Source of the DNA: Mycobacterium conspicuum
Lineage (GTDB): Bacteria > Actinomycetota > Actinomycetes > Mycobacteriales > Mycobacteriaceae
Direction: 5' to 3'
Assembly (NCBI RefSeq): GCF_010730195.1
Contig: NZ_AP022613.1
Coordinates: 6,138,001-6,202,000 of the forward strand
DNA length: 64,000 nucleotides
Of the stretch, positions 50,436 through 58,759 are shown one piece after another (within the stretch, counting starts at the first letter, position 1; each line of letters opens with the position of its first letter). The notes beneath the pieces were generated by a model. The model ran no database searches, was not told where the DNA came from, and saw only the letters and a list, made by a program, of their open reading frames with translations. The position numbers and the translations under genes are program-made.

Positions 50436-51428
50436 CTAGAGCTTAAGGGGCAACCCGAATTTCGCGAACAACGAGTCGTCGAGGAACGCCACCACGTGCG
50501 TCACCCCGTCGGCGCGCATGTCCAGCACGTGCAGTTGAAACGGCACGTGCACCTCACCGGCGCGCATATACATGGCCGCGGCGGGCTGGCCGTTGGCGAC
50601 CAGCGGGAGCATGCGCATGTCGCCGGGAAGCTCGGCGGGGCACTGCTGGTGGATCAGCGTGATGATGGCCGGCGCGCCCTGGTACCAGCCGGTGTAGGGC
50701 GGCATCTCCCAGATGGCCTCGCGGGTGAACAGCTCCACCAACCGGTCGATGTCGTAGGTTTCGAACGCCGCGATGTAGCGGGCCAGGCGGTCCTGCGCCT
50801 CGGGGGAGTCCGGGTCCGACAACCGGTCGGCGGGCCCGACGGCGTCCAGCTGCGAGCGGGCCCGCTGCAGCAGGCTGTTGACGGCGACCGTGGTGGTCCC
50901 GATCGCCTCGGCCACCTCGGCCGCCTTGAACTGCAGCACGTCGCGCAGCAGCAACACCGCGCGCTGCCGGGGGGAGAGGTGCTGCAGCGCGGCGACGAAC
51001 GCCAGCCGCACCGACTCCCGGGACCCGGCGATGACCGCCGGGTCGGCCGCGTCCGCGGTCGGGTCGGTCAGGTCGGGCAGCGGCTCCAGCCAGGCCACTT
51101 CACGGCGTTCCACCAGTTCTGCGGTGGGGTCGGAGCTCGACGTCCCGAGCCCGGTCGGCAGCGGCCGGCGCTGACGGCCCTCCAGCGCGGTCAGGCAGGT
51201 GTTGGTGGCGATGCGGTGCAGCCAGGTCCGGATCGACGACTTGCCCTCGAATCGGTCGAAGGCCTTCCAGGCCCGCAGGAATGTCTCCTGCACCAGGTCT
51301 TCCGCGTCGTGCAACGAGCCCGTCATCCGGTAGCAGTGCGCGAGCAGCTCGCGGCGGTACGGCTCGGCATGTGCCGAGAAGTCTCCGCCGGTTGCGCTGG
51401 CTGGTTCGGCCCGCACGGTCACGGCCAC
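50436..51428 (-). CDS. sigG: SigG, ECF sigma factor with SnoaL-like C-terminal domain
   Basis: A 330-residue ECF41/SigJ-type factor. Sigma region 2 lies at about 20-90 (HCYRMTGSLHDAEDLVQETFLRAW), region 4 at about 150-200 (LSPRQRAVLLLRDVLQF, GTTTVAVNSLLQRAR), and a SnoaL/NTF2-like domain at about 210-325 that regulates activity in place of a separate anti-sigma factor. The placement beside the monoacylglycerol lipase gene matches Rv0182c. GTG start at 51428; other GTG codons nearby make the exact start uncertain. Confidence 0.9.
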   Translation of the reverse strand: MAVTVRAEPASATGGDFSAHAEPYRRELLAHCYRMTGSLHDAEDLVQETFLRAWKAFDRFEGKSSIRTWLHRIATNTCLTALEGRQRRPLPTGLGTSSSDPTAELVERREVAWLEPLPDLTDPTADAADPAVIAGSRESVRLAFVAALQHLSPRQRAVLLLRDVLQFKAAEVAEAIGTTTVAVNSLLQRARSQLDAVGPADRLSDPDSPEAQDRLARYIAAFETYDIDRLVELFTREAIWEMPPYTGWYQGAPAIITLIHQQCPAELPGDMRMLPLVANGQPAAAMYMRAGEVHVPFQLHVLDMRADGVTHVVAFLDDSLFAKFGLPLKL

Positions 51429-51482
51429 AGCCTACGCAGGCTCTCTGACATCCGTGTTTACCGAGCCATTACGCTGCCCGTA

Positions 51483-52319
51483 ATGACAACCCGCACTGAA
51501 CGGCATTTCGACGGGGTCGGCGGCGTGCGCATCGTCTATGACGTGTGGACGCCCGACGTCCCGCCGCGCGCGGTGGTGGTGCTGTCACACGGTCTCGGGG
51601 AGTACGCCCGTCGCTACGACCACGTCGCGCAGCGGTTCGGCGCCGACGGGCTGGTCACCTACGCCCTGGACCACCGCGGCCACGGCCGCTCGGACGGCAA
51701 GCGGATGCTGGTGCGGGACATCTCGGAGTACACCGGCGACTTCGACACCCTGGTCGGGATCGCCCGGCGCGAGCATCCCGCGCTCAAATGCGTCGTGCTG
51801 GGCCACAGCATGGGCGGCGGGATCGTGTTCGCCTACGGCGTGGAACGCCCGGACAACTACGACCTGATGGTGTTGTCGGCGCCGGCGGTGGCGGCCCAGG
51901 AGCTGGTGAACCCGCTGATGGCTTTGGCCGCCAAGGGGCTCGGCGTGCTGCTGCCGGGTGTGCCGGTGCAGGAACTCGACGTCGACGCCATCTCGCGTGA
52001 CCCCGAGGTGGTGGCGGCATACAAGAACGATCCGCTGGTGTACCACGGCCGGGTTCCCTTCGGCATCGGCCGGGCGCTGCTGCAGGTCGGTGAGACCATG
52101 CCGCAGCGGGCGCCGGCCTTGCATGCGCCGCTTCTGGTGGTCCACGGTTCCGACGACCGGCTGATACCGCTGGACGGCAGCCGCCGCCTGATCGGGTGCG
52201 TGGGGTCCAGCGACGTCGAGTTGAAGGTGTACCCCGGGCTGTACCACGAGGTCTTCAACGAGCCGGAACGCGACCAGGTGCTCGACGACGTCGTTTCCTG
52301 GATCACCAAACGGCTGTAA
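51483..52319 (+). CDS. Monoacylglycerol lipase (Rv0183-like)
   Basis: A 278-residue alpha/beta hydrolase. It has the oxyanion HGLGE motif, YALDHRGHGRSDGKR, nucleophile GHSMGG (Ser109), acid in HGSDDRLIP and His in YPGLYHEVFNE. The M. tuberculosis orthologue is a cell-envelope monoglyceride lipase that releases fatty acid from monoacylglycerols, including host lipids. The ATG at 51483 gives nearly the orthologue's length. It is divergent from sigG. Confidence 0.92.
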   Translation: MTTRTERHFDGVGGVRIVYDVWTPDVPPRAVVVLSHGLGEYARRYDHVAQRFGADGLVTYALDHRGHGRSDGKRMLVRDISEYTGDFDTLVGIARREHPALKCVVLGHSMGGGIVFAYGVERPDNYDLMVLSAPAVAAQELVNPLMALAAKGLGVLLPGVPVQELDVDAISRDPEVVAAYKNDPLVYHGRVPFGIGRALLQVGETMPQRAPALHAPLLVVHGSDDRLIPLDGSRRLIGCVGSSDVELKVYPGLYHEVFNEPERDQVLDDVVSWITKRL

Positions 52320-52354
52320 TGCCAGATGTCGTACGGCTTTAGTACTTTGGCGGC

Positions 52355-53104
52355 ATGACCGACGACAAAATGTTGGCGCGCATCGCCGCGCTGCTACGTC
52401 AGGCCGAAGGCACCGACAACGTCCACGAGGCCGACGCCTTCATGACCGCCGCGCAACGGTTGGCGACCGCGGCATCCATCGACCTGGCGGTGGCCCGCTC
52501 GCACTCGGCCAACCGCTCGGCCGCGCAGGCTCCCACCCAGCGCACCATCACCATCGGGACGGCGGGCACGCGCGGGCTGCGGACGTACGTGCAGCTGTTC
52601 GTGGTCATCGCGGCGGCCAACGACGTGCGCTGCGATGTCGCGTCGAATTCGACCTTCGTCTACGCCTACGGGTTCGCCGAGGACATCGACGCCAGTCACG
52701 CGCTCTACGCCAGCCTGGTGGTGCAGATGGTGCGGGCTTCGGATAGCTACCTGGCCTCCGGTGCGCACCGGCCCACGCCGACGATCACGGCCCGCCTCAA
52801 CTTTCAGCTGGCGTTCGGCGCCCGCGTCGGGAAGCGGCTGGCCGAGGCCCGCGAGGAGACCAGGCGCGAGGCTACCAAGGATCGTCGCCGTCCGCCCGGC
52901 ACAGCTATTGCCTTGCGGGACAAGGACATCGAGCTGCGCGACTACTACCGCGGCGCGTCGCAGGCGCGCGGCACCTGGCGGGCCAGTAGCGCGACGGCGG
53001 GGTATTCGTCGGCGGCCCGGCGGGCGGGTGACCGGGCCGGCAGGCGTGCGCGGTTGGGTACCAGCCCCGAGCTGCCGGGGGCGCGCAGCGCGTTGCGCGG
53101 GTGA
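52355..53104 (+). CDS. DUF2786-domain protein (Rv0184-like)
   Basis: A 249-residue protein. The N-terminal DUF2786 domain (about 3-45) reads MLARIAALLRQAEGTDNVHEADAFMTAAQRLA when its two halves are joined; the central part is helical (YASLVVQMVRASDSYLA) and the C-terminus is Arg/Ala-rich and basic, hinting at nucleic-acid binding. The function is unknown. It overlaps the next gene through GTGA, and gene order matches Rv0184-Rv0185. Confidence 0.85.
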   Translation: MTDDKMLARIAALLRQAEGTDNVHEADAFMTAAQRLATAASIDLAVARSHSANRSAAQAPTQRTITIGTAGTRGLRTYVQLFVVIAAANDVRCDVASNSTFVYAYGFAEDIDASHALYASLVVQMVRASDSYLASGAHRPTPTITARLNFQLAFGARVGKRLAEAREETRREATKDRRRPPGTAIALRDKDIELRDYYRGASQARGTWRASSATAGYSSAARRAGDRAGRRARLGTSPELPGARSALRG

Positions 53105-53592
53105 GGGACTCGCAGCGTGCGAAGGTCTACGCGGCCGAGGATTTCGTCCGGACGATGTTCGACCGCGCCGCCGAACACGGATCGCCCAGCATCGACTTCT
53201 TCGGCACGCAGCTGACGTTGCCGCCCGAGGGGCGGTTCGGGTCGGTGGCGTCCGCCCAGCGCTATGTCGACGACGTGCTCGCGTTGCCGGCGGTGCGCCG
53301 GCAGTGGCCGCAGGTCTCGCCGCTGCGGGTGCGGCCGCGGCGCGCCGCCACCGCCGCGCACTACGAAAACCGTGATGGCGCTGGCGTTATCGCGGTGCCC
53401 GACCGGGACACCGCCGACTGGGCGCTGCGCGAACTGGTGGTGCTGCACGAGGTGGCGCACCACCTGTGCCGCGCCGAGCCGGCGCACGGCGCGGAATTCG
53501 TCGCGACGATGTGCGCGCTGACCGAGCTGGTGATGGGGCCAGAACTCGGGCACGTGCTGCGCGTCGTTTATGCCAAAGAGGGCGTGCGCTGA
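53101..53592 (+). CDS. TIGR04338-type putative zinc metallohydrolase (Rv0185-like)
   Basis: A 163-residue protein with a zincin motif HEVAHHLC (HExxH) near residue 120 and a downstream His/Glu region (RAEPAHGAEFVA) that could give the third zinc ligand. It resembles the mycobacterial-specific putative metallohydrolase family next to DUF2786 genes. GTG start overlaps the previous TGA. The substrate is unknown; co-conservation of the pair suggests a joint function. Confidence 0.82.
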   Translation: MRDSQRAKVYAAEDFVRTMFDRAAEHGSPSIDFFGTQLTLPPEGRFGSVASAQRYVDDVLALPAVRRQWPQVSPLRVRPRRAATAAHYENRDGAGVIAVPDRDTADWALRELVVLHEVAHHLCRAEPAHGAEFVATMCALTELVMGPELGHVLRVVYAKEGVR

Positions 53593-53618
53593 CGGTAGTC
53601 GCGGCATAGTGGAGAGCC

Positions 53619-54149
53619 GTGACGAGACGAGTCGCGATTGCCGCGCTGAGTGTCTTGACCGTCGTGGTCGCCGGCTGTGGAAATCAGGCGCCTCCGACCG
53701 CCAGCACTTCCACGTCCGCGGCCCCGCCGCCTCCGCCCGCCTCCCTCAACGGCTCGACGGTGTCGCTGACCGCGAACTACCCGACGGTCGACCAGGTGTT
53801 CACCAACACCGTCACCGGCACCGTCCCCGTCAGCTGGCCGAAGGGCACGCTCTACAGCACCCGCAACAAGCTGGTGCAGGTGAACGCCAGCTTCGACGTC
53901 GCCGGAACCCAGGTGACGGAGACGTTTCTGACGAGTGCGCGGCTGGGGACGGGCACGTTCAACGGCCCGGTCTACAAGTTCACCGGGGCGCCCGCGATCA
54001 CCAAGGTGACCGTCGATCCACGGAGCGACCCTACCGTCGCGCCCGTCGGCATCGCATTCACGGCCGACTCGATCAGCGTGAATGATTCGGGGCTGACGGT
54101 CACCGACGGCGCCAAGCAGATCCTGGACGTCACCTTCGCGACGCCGTGA
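53619..54149 (+). CDS. Putative lipoprotein
   Basis: A 176-residue protein with a lipoprotein signal peptide: RRVAIAALSVLTVVVAGC with lipobox VAGC and Cys20. A low-complexity Thr/Ser/Pro linker (STSTSAAPPPPPAS) follows, then a beta-rich domain of about 125 residues. I do not recognise the domain. The GTG start is 26 bp after the metallohydrolase gene, and its stop overlaps the bglS GTG (GTGA), so it is coupled to the beta-glucosidase. Confidence 0.75.
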   Translation: MTRRVAIAALSVLTVVVAGCGNQAPPTASTSTSAAPPPPPASLNGSTVSLTANYPTVDQVFTNTVTGTVPVSWPKGTLYSTRNKLVQVNASFDVAGTQVTETFLTSARLGTGTFNGPVYKFTGAPAITKVTVDPRSDPTVAPVGIAFTADSISVNDSGLTVTDGAKQILDVTFATP

Positions 54150-56272
54150 GCCTCGACTGGGAGCACGCCGCCCAGCGTGCTCGCGAGACCGAGCAATCGA
54201 TGACCGACGACGAGCGGTTCTCGCTGCTTGTCGCGGTGATGGGAGCCAGCGAATCCTGGCCCCTGCACGACGAACGCATCCCGCCCGGCATCGCGATGAG
54301 CGCGGGCTATGTGCCCGGGGTTCCCCGGCTCGGTGTCCCCGCGCTGCGGATGAGTGACGCGGGCCTCGGCGTCACCAATCCTGGCTTCCGTCCCGGCGAT
54401 ACCGCCACCGCGCTGCCCGCCACGCTCGCGCTGGCCGGCAGCTTCAACCCGGCGCTGGCGCGGGCCGCCGGCGAGGCGATCGGCCGGGAAGCCCGCAGCC
54501 GCGGGTTCAACGTCCAGCTGGCCCCCGCGATGAACCTGACGCGCGATCCGCGCAACGGCCGCAACTTCGAATACCTTTCGGAGGACCCGCTTTTGAGCGC
54601 CACCATGGCCGCGGAGACGATCGCCGGCATACAGGCGCAGGGCGTGATCGCGACGGTCAAGCACTACTCGCTGAACTGCAACGAGACCAACCGGCACTGG
54701 CTGGACGCGGTCATCGATCCCGACGCACACCGCGAATCGGACCTGCTGGCCTTCGAGATCGCCATCGAGCGCGCGCAGCCCGGCGCGGTGATGGCGGCCT
54801 ACAACAAGGTCAACGGCGACTACTGTTCGGCGAACCACGTCTTGCTCAATGAGGTGCTGAAAGGTGTTTGGGGATATCGCGGTTGGGTGATGTCCGATTG
54901 GGGCGGCACCCCGAGCTGGGAGTGCGCGCTGGGCGGCCTCGACCAGGAGTGCGGGGCGCAGATCGACGCCATCCTGTGGCAGTCCGAGGCGTTCACCGAT
55001 CGGCTGCGCGCCGCCCACGCCGAAGGAGAGTTTTCCCGGGAGCGGCTGTCGGACATGGTCCGGCGGATCTTGACGTCGATGTACGCCGTCGAAATCGACC
55101 GATGGGACACCGCCGCGGATACGCCGGATATGTTTGGGCACAACGAGATTGCGCTGGAGATCGCACGGCAGGGAATCGTGCTGCTGCAGAATCGCGGCGC
55201 GCTGCCGCTCGGGCCGGATTCGGCCGCGCGGATCGCCGTCATCGGCGGCTACGCGCACACCGGTGTCCCGATCGGCTGCGGGTCCAGCGCGGTCGTCCCG
55301 CCGGGCGGCTTCGCCGACGTGATCCCGATCGGTGGCGCCGGCCTGACAGCCGGGCTGCGCAACCTGTACCTGCTGCCGTCCAGGCCACTCAGCGAGCTGC
55401 GAAAACAGTTGCCGCACGCGCAGATCGAGTTCGACCCCGGCATCAGTCCGGCCGAGGCGGTGCTCGCCGCGCGGCGGGCCGACATCGCGATCGTGTTCGC
55501 GATCCGCGTCGAAGGGGAGGGCTTCGACGGCGCCGACCTGTCGCTGCCGTGGGGTCAGGACGCGGTGATCGCCGCCGTCGCGGCCGCCAACCCGAACACG
55601 GTCGTGGTGCTCGAGACCGGCAACCCGGTGGCCATGCCCTGGCGGGACTCGGTGAACGCCATTGTGCAGGCGTGGTATCCGGGCCAGGCCGGCGCGCGGG
55701 CCATCGCGGAAATCCTTGCCGGCCAAGTGAACCCGTCGGGCCGGTTGCCGATCACCTTCCCGGTGGATCTGGGTCAGACCCCGCGCCCGGAGCTCCCCGA
55801 CCTCGGCGCCCCGTTCGGGACGCCGAGCACGATCCGCTACACCGAGGGCGCCGAGGTCGGCTACCGATGGTTCGCCCACACCGGTCAAACGCCGATGTTC
55901 GCGTTCGGCCACGGGTTGTCCTACACCGACTTCGACTATGGCGACTTGGTGGTGAGCGGCGGCGACACCGTGCGGGCCAGCTTCAGCGTCACCAACACCG
56001 GTGACCGCAGCGGGGCGGACGTCCCTCAGCTGTACCTGACCGCCGCGCCCGGCGAGCAAAGGCTACGGCTGCTGGGATTCGAACGCGTCGAGCTGGAACC
56101 CGCCGAGACCCGCCGCGTCACCATCGAGGCTGATCCGCGCCTGCTCGCCCGCCACGACGGCGGGTGGCGGATCCGCTCGGGCAGTTACACCGTGGTGGTG
56201 GGCGCGTCGGCGGTCGCCCCGCGGTTGATGGCCGAGGTCGAGCTGACCGGGGGCGCGCTACAACCGCCCTAA
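54146..56272 (+). CDS. bglS: BglS, family 3 beta-glucosidase
   Basis: A 708-residue GH3 glycoside hydrolase with three parts: N-terminal TIM barrel with KHYSLNCNETNRHW and the nucleophile in VMSDWGG (Asp251), an alpha/beta sandwich domain (about 330-560), and a C-terminal fibronectin-III-like domain (about 610-705, LSYTDFDYGDL onward). It hydrolyses beta-glucosides. No signal peptide is apparent, so it may be cytoplasmic. The length fits Rv0186. GTG start overlaps the lipoprotein stop. Confidence 0.92.
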   Translation: MSLDWEHAAQRARETEQSMTDDERFSLLVAVMGASESWPLHDERIPPGIAMSAGYVPGVPRLGVPALRMSDAGLGVTNPGFRPGDTATALPATLALAGSFNPALARAAGEAIGREARSRGFNVQLAPAMNLTRDPRNGRNFEYLSEDPLLSATMAAETIAGIQAQGVIATVKHYSLNCNETNRHWLDAVIDPDAHRESDLLAFEIAIERAQPGAVMAAYNKVNGDYCSANHVLLNEVLKGVWGYRGWVMSDWGGTPSWECALGGLDQECGAQIDAILWQSEAFTDRLRAAHAEGEFSRERLSDMVRRILTSMYAVEIDRWDTAADTPDMFGHNEIALEIARQGIVLLQNRGALPLGPDSAARIAVIGGYAHTGVPIGCGSSAVVPPGGFADVIPIGGAGLTAGLRNLYLLPSRPLSELRKQLPHAQIEFDPGISPAEAVLAARRADIAIVFAIRVEGEGFDGADLSLPWGQDAVIAAVAAANPNTVVVLETGNPVAMPWRDSVNAIVQAWYPGQAGARAIAEILAGQVNPSGRLPITFPVDLGQTPRPELPDLGAPFGTPSTIRYTEGAEVGYRWFAHTGQTPMFAFGHGLSYTDFDYGDLVVSGGDTVRASFSVTNTGDRSGADVPQLYLTAAPGEQRLRLLGFERVELEPAETRRVTIEADPRLLARHDGGWRIRSGSYTVVVGASAVAPRLMAEVELTGGALQPP

Positions 56273-56346
56273 ATCAATTCCACGCGCGTAAAGTGCTTTG
56301 GACGGTCTGTGCATTTTCCGAGTTTCCTTTGGAATGACGGGGGCCC

Positions 56347-56802
56347 GTGGTGTCGTCCGATCTAAACGCCTCACCCGAGGGTTTAGCGTCGGCGTCGGCT
56401 GGGCTGAGCGGGGTCGGGGAGGACATCAGCCAGGCGACGTCCGCCGCGGCACCGTCGACGACGTCGATCGCACCCGCCGCCGCCGATGAGGTGTCGGCGG
56501 CAGTCACGCGGTTGTTCGCTACGTATGGCCAGCAGTTCCAGGTACTGAGCGCGCAATCGGCGGCGTTTCACGCCCGGTTCGTGCGGCTGCTGTTCTCGGG
56601 TGGGGCGGCCTATGCCCTTGCCGAGGCGGCGAACACCGACCCGCTGTGGGGTGGCACCGGTTCCGGCGGATCAGGCGGGAACGCCATCGTAGTGAGCAGC
56701 AAGCGTCGCGCCGGCGGGATCATCGGCGGCGGCAATGGCGGTGCCGGCGGCTTCGTCAACTTCTACGGCAACGGCGCGGGCCCATGCGGCACCGTCGGCT
56801 GA
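56347..56802 (+). CDS. Short PE family protein with glycine-rich end
   Basis: A 151-residue protein. The first about 100 residues match a PE domain: SPEGLASASAGLSGVGEDIS, ADEVSAAVTRLFATYGQQF, LSAQSAAFHARFVRLL and ALAEAANTDPL. A glycine-rich tail of about 45 residues (GGGNGGAGGFVNFYGNGAG) recalls a much-reduced PE_PGRS region. The N-terminus VVSSDLNASPE lacks the usual hydrophobic start. GTG at 56347 or 56350. It stands between bglS and mymT, where I know no PE gene in M. tuberculosis. Confidence 0.8.
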   Translation: MVSSDLNASPEGLASASAGLSGVGEDISQATSAAAPSTTSIAPAAADEVSAAVTRLFATYGQQFQVLSAQSAAFHARFVRLLFSGGAAYALAEAANTDPLWGGTGSGGSGGNAIVVSSKRRAGGIIGGGNGGAGGFVNFYGNGAGPCGTVG

Positions 56803-56829
56803 CAACCGACGGCGCCGTCTGAGCAGGGG

Positions 56830-56991
56830 TTATTGAACCGGAACCAACTCGTCGCCGCAGGTGCAGCGGTAGGGCTCACCGGAGCCGGAGCAGTGGCAGG
56901 CGGCCTCGATGCGGACGCGACATCCGCAGCCCTCATGGCCACACGTGAGCAAGGTGCCTTCTTCGTAGTTCGCCATTTTCGTCATCCTCAT
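56830..56991 (-). CDS. mymT: MymT, copper-binding metallothionein
   Basis: A 53-residue protein with seven Cys in paired spacing (TCGHEGCGCRV, ACHCSG, RCTCGDE), nearly identical in pattern to the M. tuberculosis MymT that binds Cu(I) and protects against copper. The ATG at 56991 gives exactly the known length; the frame extends further upstream only into the operator. It is regulated by the RicR box at 57024-57042. Confidence 0.93.
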   Translation of the reverse strand: MRMTKMANYEEGTLLTCGHEGCGCRVRIEAACHCSGSGEPYRCTCGDELVPVQ

Positions 56992-57023
56992 CTCTCTAGG
57001 CGGGCGCTTATGGGTCCTAAGCC

Positions 57024-57042
57024 TATACCCGGTAGGGGTATA
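57024..57042. promoter_or_regulatory. RicR box upstream of mymT
   Basis: TATACCC-N5-GGGTATA, a perfect inverted repeat of the CsoR/RicR type, 32 bp upstream of the mymT start and 30 bp before the O-methyltransferase start. The same pattern precedes ricR at 60507. RicR should release it when bound to Cu(I). The divergent methyltransferase could also be affected. Confidence 0.85.
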
Positions 57043-57072
57043 AGGCAAGACCGCGACGCTAGCGTGGTGGGC

Positions 57073-57753
57073 ATGACCGACAAATCCACGTCACCCACCC
57101 CGGCACCCACCCCGCAAGACGTCGACGCCTTCCTGGACGGCACGCTCGTCGGCGACGACCCGGTGCTGTCCGCGGCGCTAGCCGCCAGCAACGCCGCCGG
57201 GCTGCCACAGATCGCGGTCTCGTTTCAGCAGGGCAAGTTCCTGTCGCTGTTGGCCGGCGCGATCCAGGCGCGCCGCATCCTGGAGATCGGCACGCTGGGT
57301 GGCTTCAGCACGATTTGGCTGGCGCGGGGCGCGGGTCCGCAGGGGCGGGTGGTGACGTTGGAGTACGAGCCCAGGCACGCCGAGGTGGCGCGGGCCAACC
57401 TGGACCGCGCGGGCGTGGGCGATCGGGTGGAGATCAAGGTGGGCGCCGCACTGGACACGTTGCCGACGGTGACCGACGGCCCGTTCGACTTGGTGTTCAT
57501 CGATGCCGACAAGGACAACTATGTGGCGTACGTGGAGTGGGCGATTCGACTGGCGCGTCCCGGCGCAGTCATTGTGGCGGACAACGTCATTCGGGAAGGC
57601 CGGGTGCTCACCGCGACGTCACAGGATGTCGCGGCCAGCGCGGTGCGCGAGACGCTGCGGCTGATGGGCGCGGACCCGCGGCTGGCCGCGGCCGCGATCC
57701 AGACCGTGGGCGCCAAGCACTGGGACGGCTTCGCGCTGGCCCTGGTGCGCTAG
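57073..57753 (+). CDS. Class I SAM-dependent O-methyltransferase (Rv0187-like)
   Basis: A 226-residue catechol-O-methyltransferase-like enzyme. The SAM motif is EIGTLGGFSTIWLARG near residues 73-88, followed by GRVVTLEYEPRHAEVA, then FDLVFIDADKDNY (metal/substrate Asp) and VIVADNVIREG. It transfers methyl from SAM to a hydroxyl. The ATG at 57073 is preferred over in-frame extensions through the RicR box. It is divergent from mymT. Confidence 0.9.
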   Translation: MTDKSTSPTPAPTPQDVDAFLDGTLVGDDPVLSAALAASNAAGLPQIAVSFQQGKFLSLLAGAIQARRILEIGTLGGFSTIWLARGAGPQGRVVTLEYEPRHAEVARANLDRAGVGDRVEIKVGAALDTLPTVTDGPFDLVFIDADKDNYVAYVEWAIRLARPGAVIVADNVIREGRVLTATSQDVAASAVRETLRLMGADPRLAAAAIQTVGAKHWDGFALALVR

Positions 57754-57762
57754 CGTGAAGGC

Positions 57763-58746
57763 CTAGGACGGGCTGAGATCGTCGACCGCCCTTGCGGCAG
57801 AGGTGATTTCGCTGATCCGCCGTGCGGTTTCACCGGCGTACAGCGCGGCGCGGTCCACCCACGCATCGGGCATCTCGGCAACCGGCGCCAGTGGCGTGAA
57901 GATCGGTCGCGCCGGCGATTGCAGCCGCAGCAGGGCGCCGGCGTCCAGATATCCCAGCACCGACAACGGACCGCTGACCCTGTTGAGGGCCGCGGGTAGC
58001 GCCTTGGCCTTGCCGTCGTCGTGGCACCACCGTCGGGTGGCGGCGTTGGGGACCACGCGGTGCCGCAGCGGCCACGACATCCCGAACAGGTTGGTCTCGA
58101 TGGTGTTGTCGGCGTGCAGGATTCGTCGTTGGTATTCGCGGTTGGCGTTGGCTTCGTGCGTCATGAGGAATCGCGTTCCGGCGATCACACCGCTGGCCCC
58201 GGCCGTCAGGGCGGCGCGGGTGTCGGCACCGGTGGCGATTCCGCCGGCCAAAAACACCGGGCGGTTGCCGGCCGCGGCCAACGCCTGCGGCAGGAAGTCC
58301 AGGGCCGGCACGGTTCCGACGAGGTGGCCGCCGGCTTCCCGCCCCTGTGCGATCAAGCCATCGGCACCAAAGGCGACGGCCTTGCGCGCCTGCGCTTGGG
58401 TGCCGACCATCAGGAACACGAATATGCCGGCATCGCGCAGATGCTCGACGAGCCGGCGATTCTCCCCGAACGCCAGCACCACGACGTCGACGCGGGCGTC
58501 GATGCACACCGCGACGTGGCGGCGAGTCACGAAGGGCAGCAACAGGTTTACCGCGACCGCGCGGCCTGGGGCCCCCGCACGCATCTGGCCGATCGCCTCG
58601 CGCAGCTGGGGAGGCGTGACCAGACCGAGGGTGCCGAGTCCACCGGCGCCGGCCACCGCGGCCGCCAGCGCGGCGCCGGCGAGTCCGCCGCCCATCCCCG
58701 CCTGGCCCACCGGTACATCGAGCCGGAGCCGATCTGCGATGTCCAC
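57763..58746 (-). CDS. Nitronate monooxygenase / 2-nitropropane dioxygenase-like FMN enzyme
   Basis: A 327-residue TIM-barrel flavoprotein of the NMO/enoyl-reductase II group, with VPVGQAGMGGGLAGAALAAAVAGAGGLGTLG split at the FMN loop, GADGLIAQGREAGGHLV, FLAGGIATGADTRAALTAGA and GTRFLMT. It may oxidise nitronates or reduce enoyl groups. GTG at 58746, 13 bp after the ilvD stop, places it in the ilvD transcript. The frame runs on upstream antisense to ilvD but has no protein character. Confidence 0.83.
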   Translation of the reverse strand: MDIADRLRLDVPVGQAGMGGGLAGAALAAAVAGAGGLGTLGLVTPPQLREAIGQMRAGAPGRAVAVNLLLPFVTRRHVAVCIDARVDVVVLAFGENRRLVEHLRDAGIFVFLMVGTQAQARKAVAFGADGLIAQGREAGGHLVGTVPALDFLPQALAAAGNRPVFLAGGIATGADTRAALTAGASGVIAGTRFLMTHEANANREYQRRILHADNTIETNLFGMSWPLRHRVVPNAATRRWCHDDGKAKALPAALNRVSGPLSVLGYLDAGALLRLQSPARPIFTPLAPVAEMPDAWVDRAALYAGETARRISEITSAARAVDDLSPS

Positions 58747-58759
58747 GTCGTCGCGCGGT

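Noticed and set aside
49002..51482. Forward reading frame continuing upstream of the monoacylglycerol lipase
   Set aside because: It is antisense to the hydrolase and sigG; the lipase begins at the ATG at 51483.
56992..57048. Longer 72-residue form of MymT
   Set aside because: The extra residues are encoded by the operator region; the 53-residue form matches the known protein.
56833..57072. Upstream extension of the O-methyltransferase through mymT
   Set aside because: It is antisense to the metallothionein and crosses the RicR box; the ATG at 57073 gives the usual enzyme.
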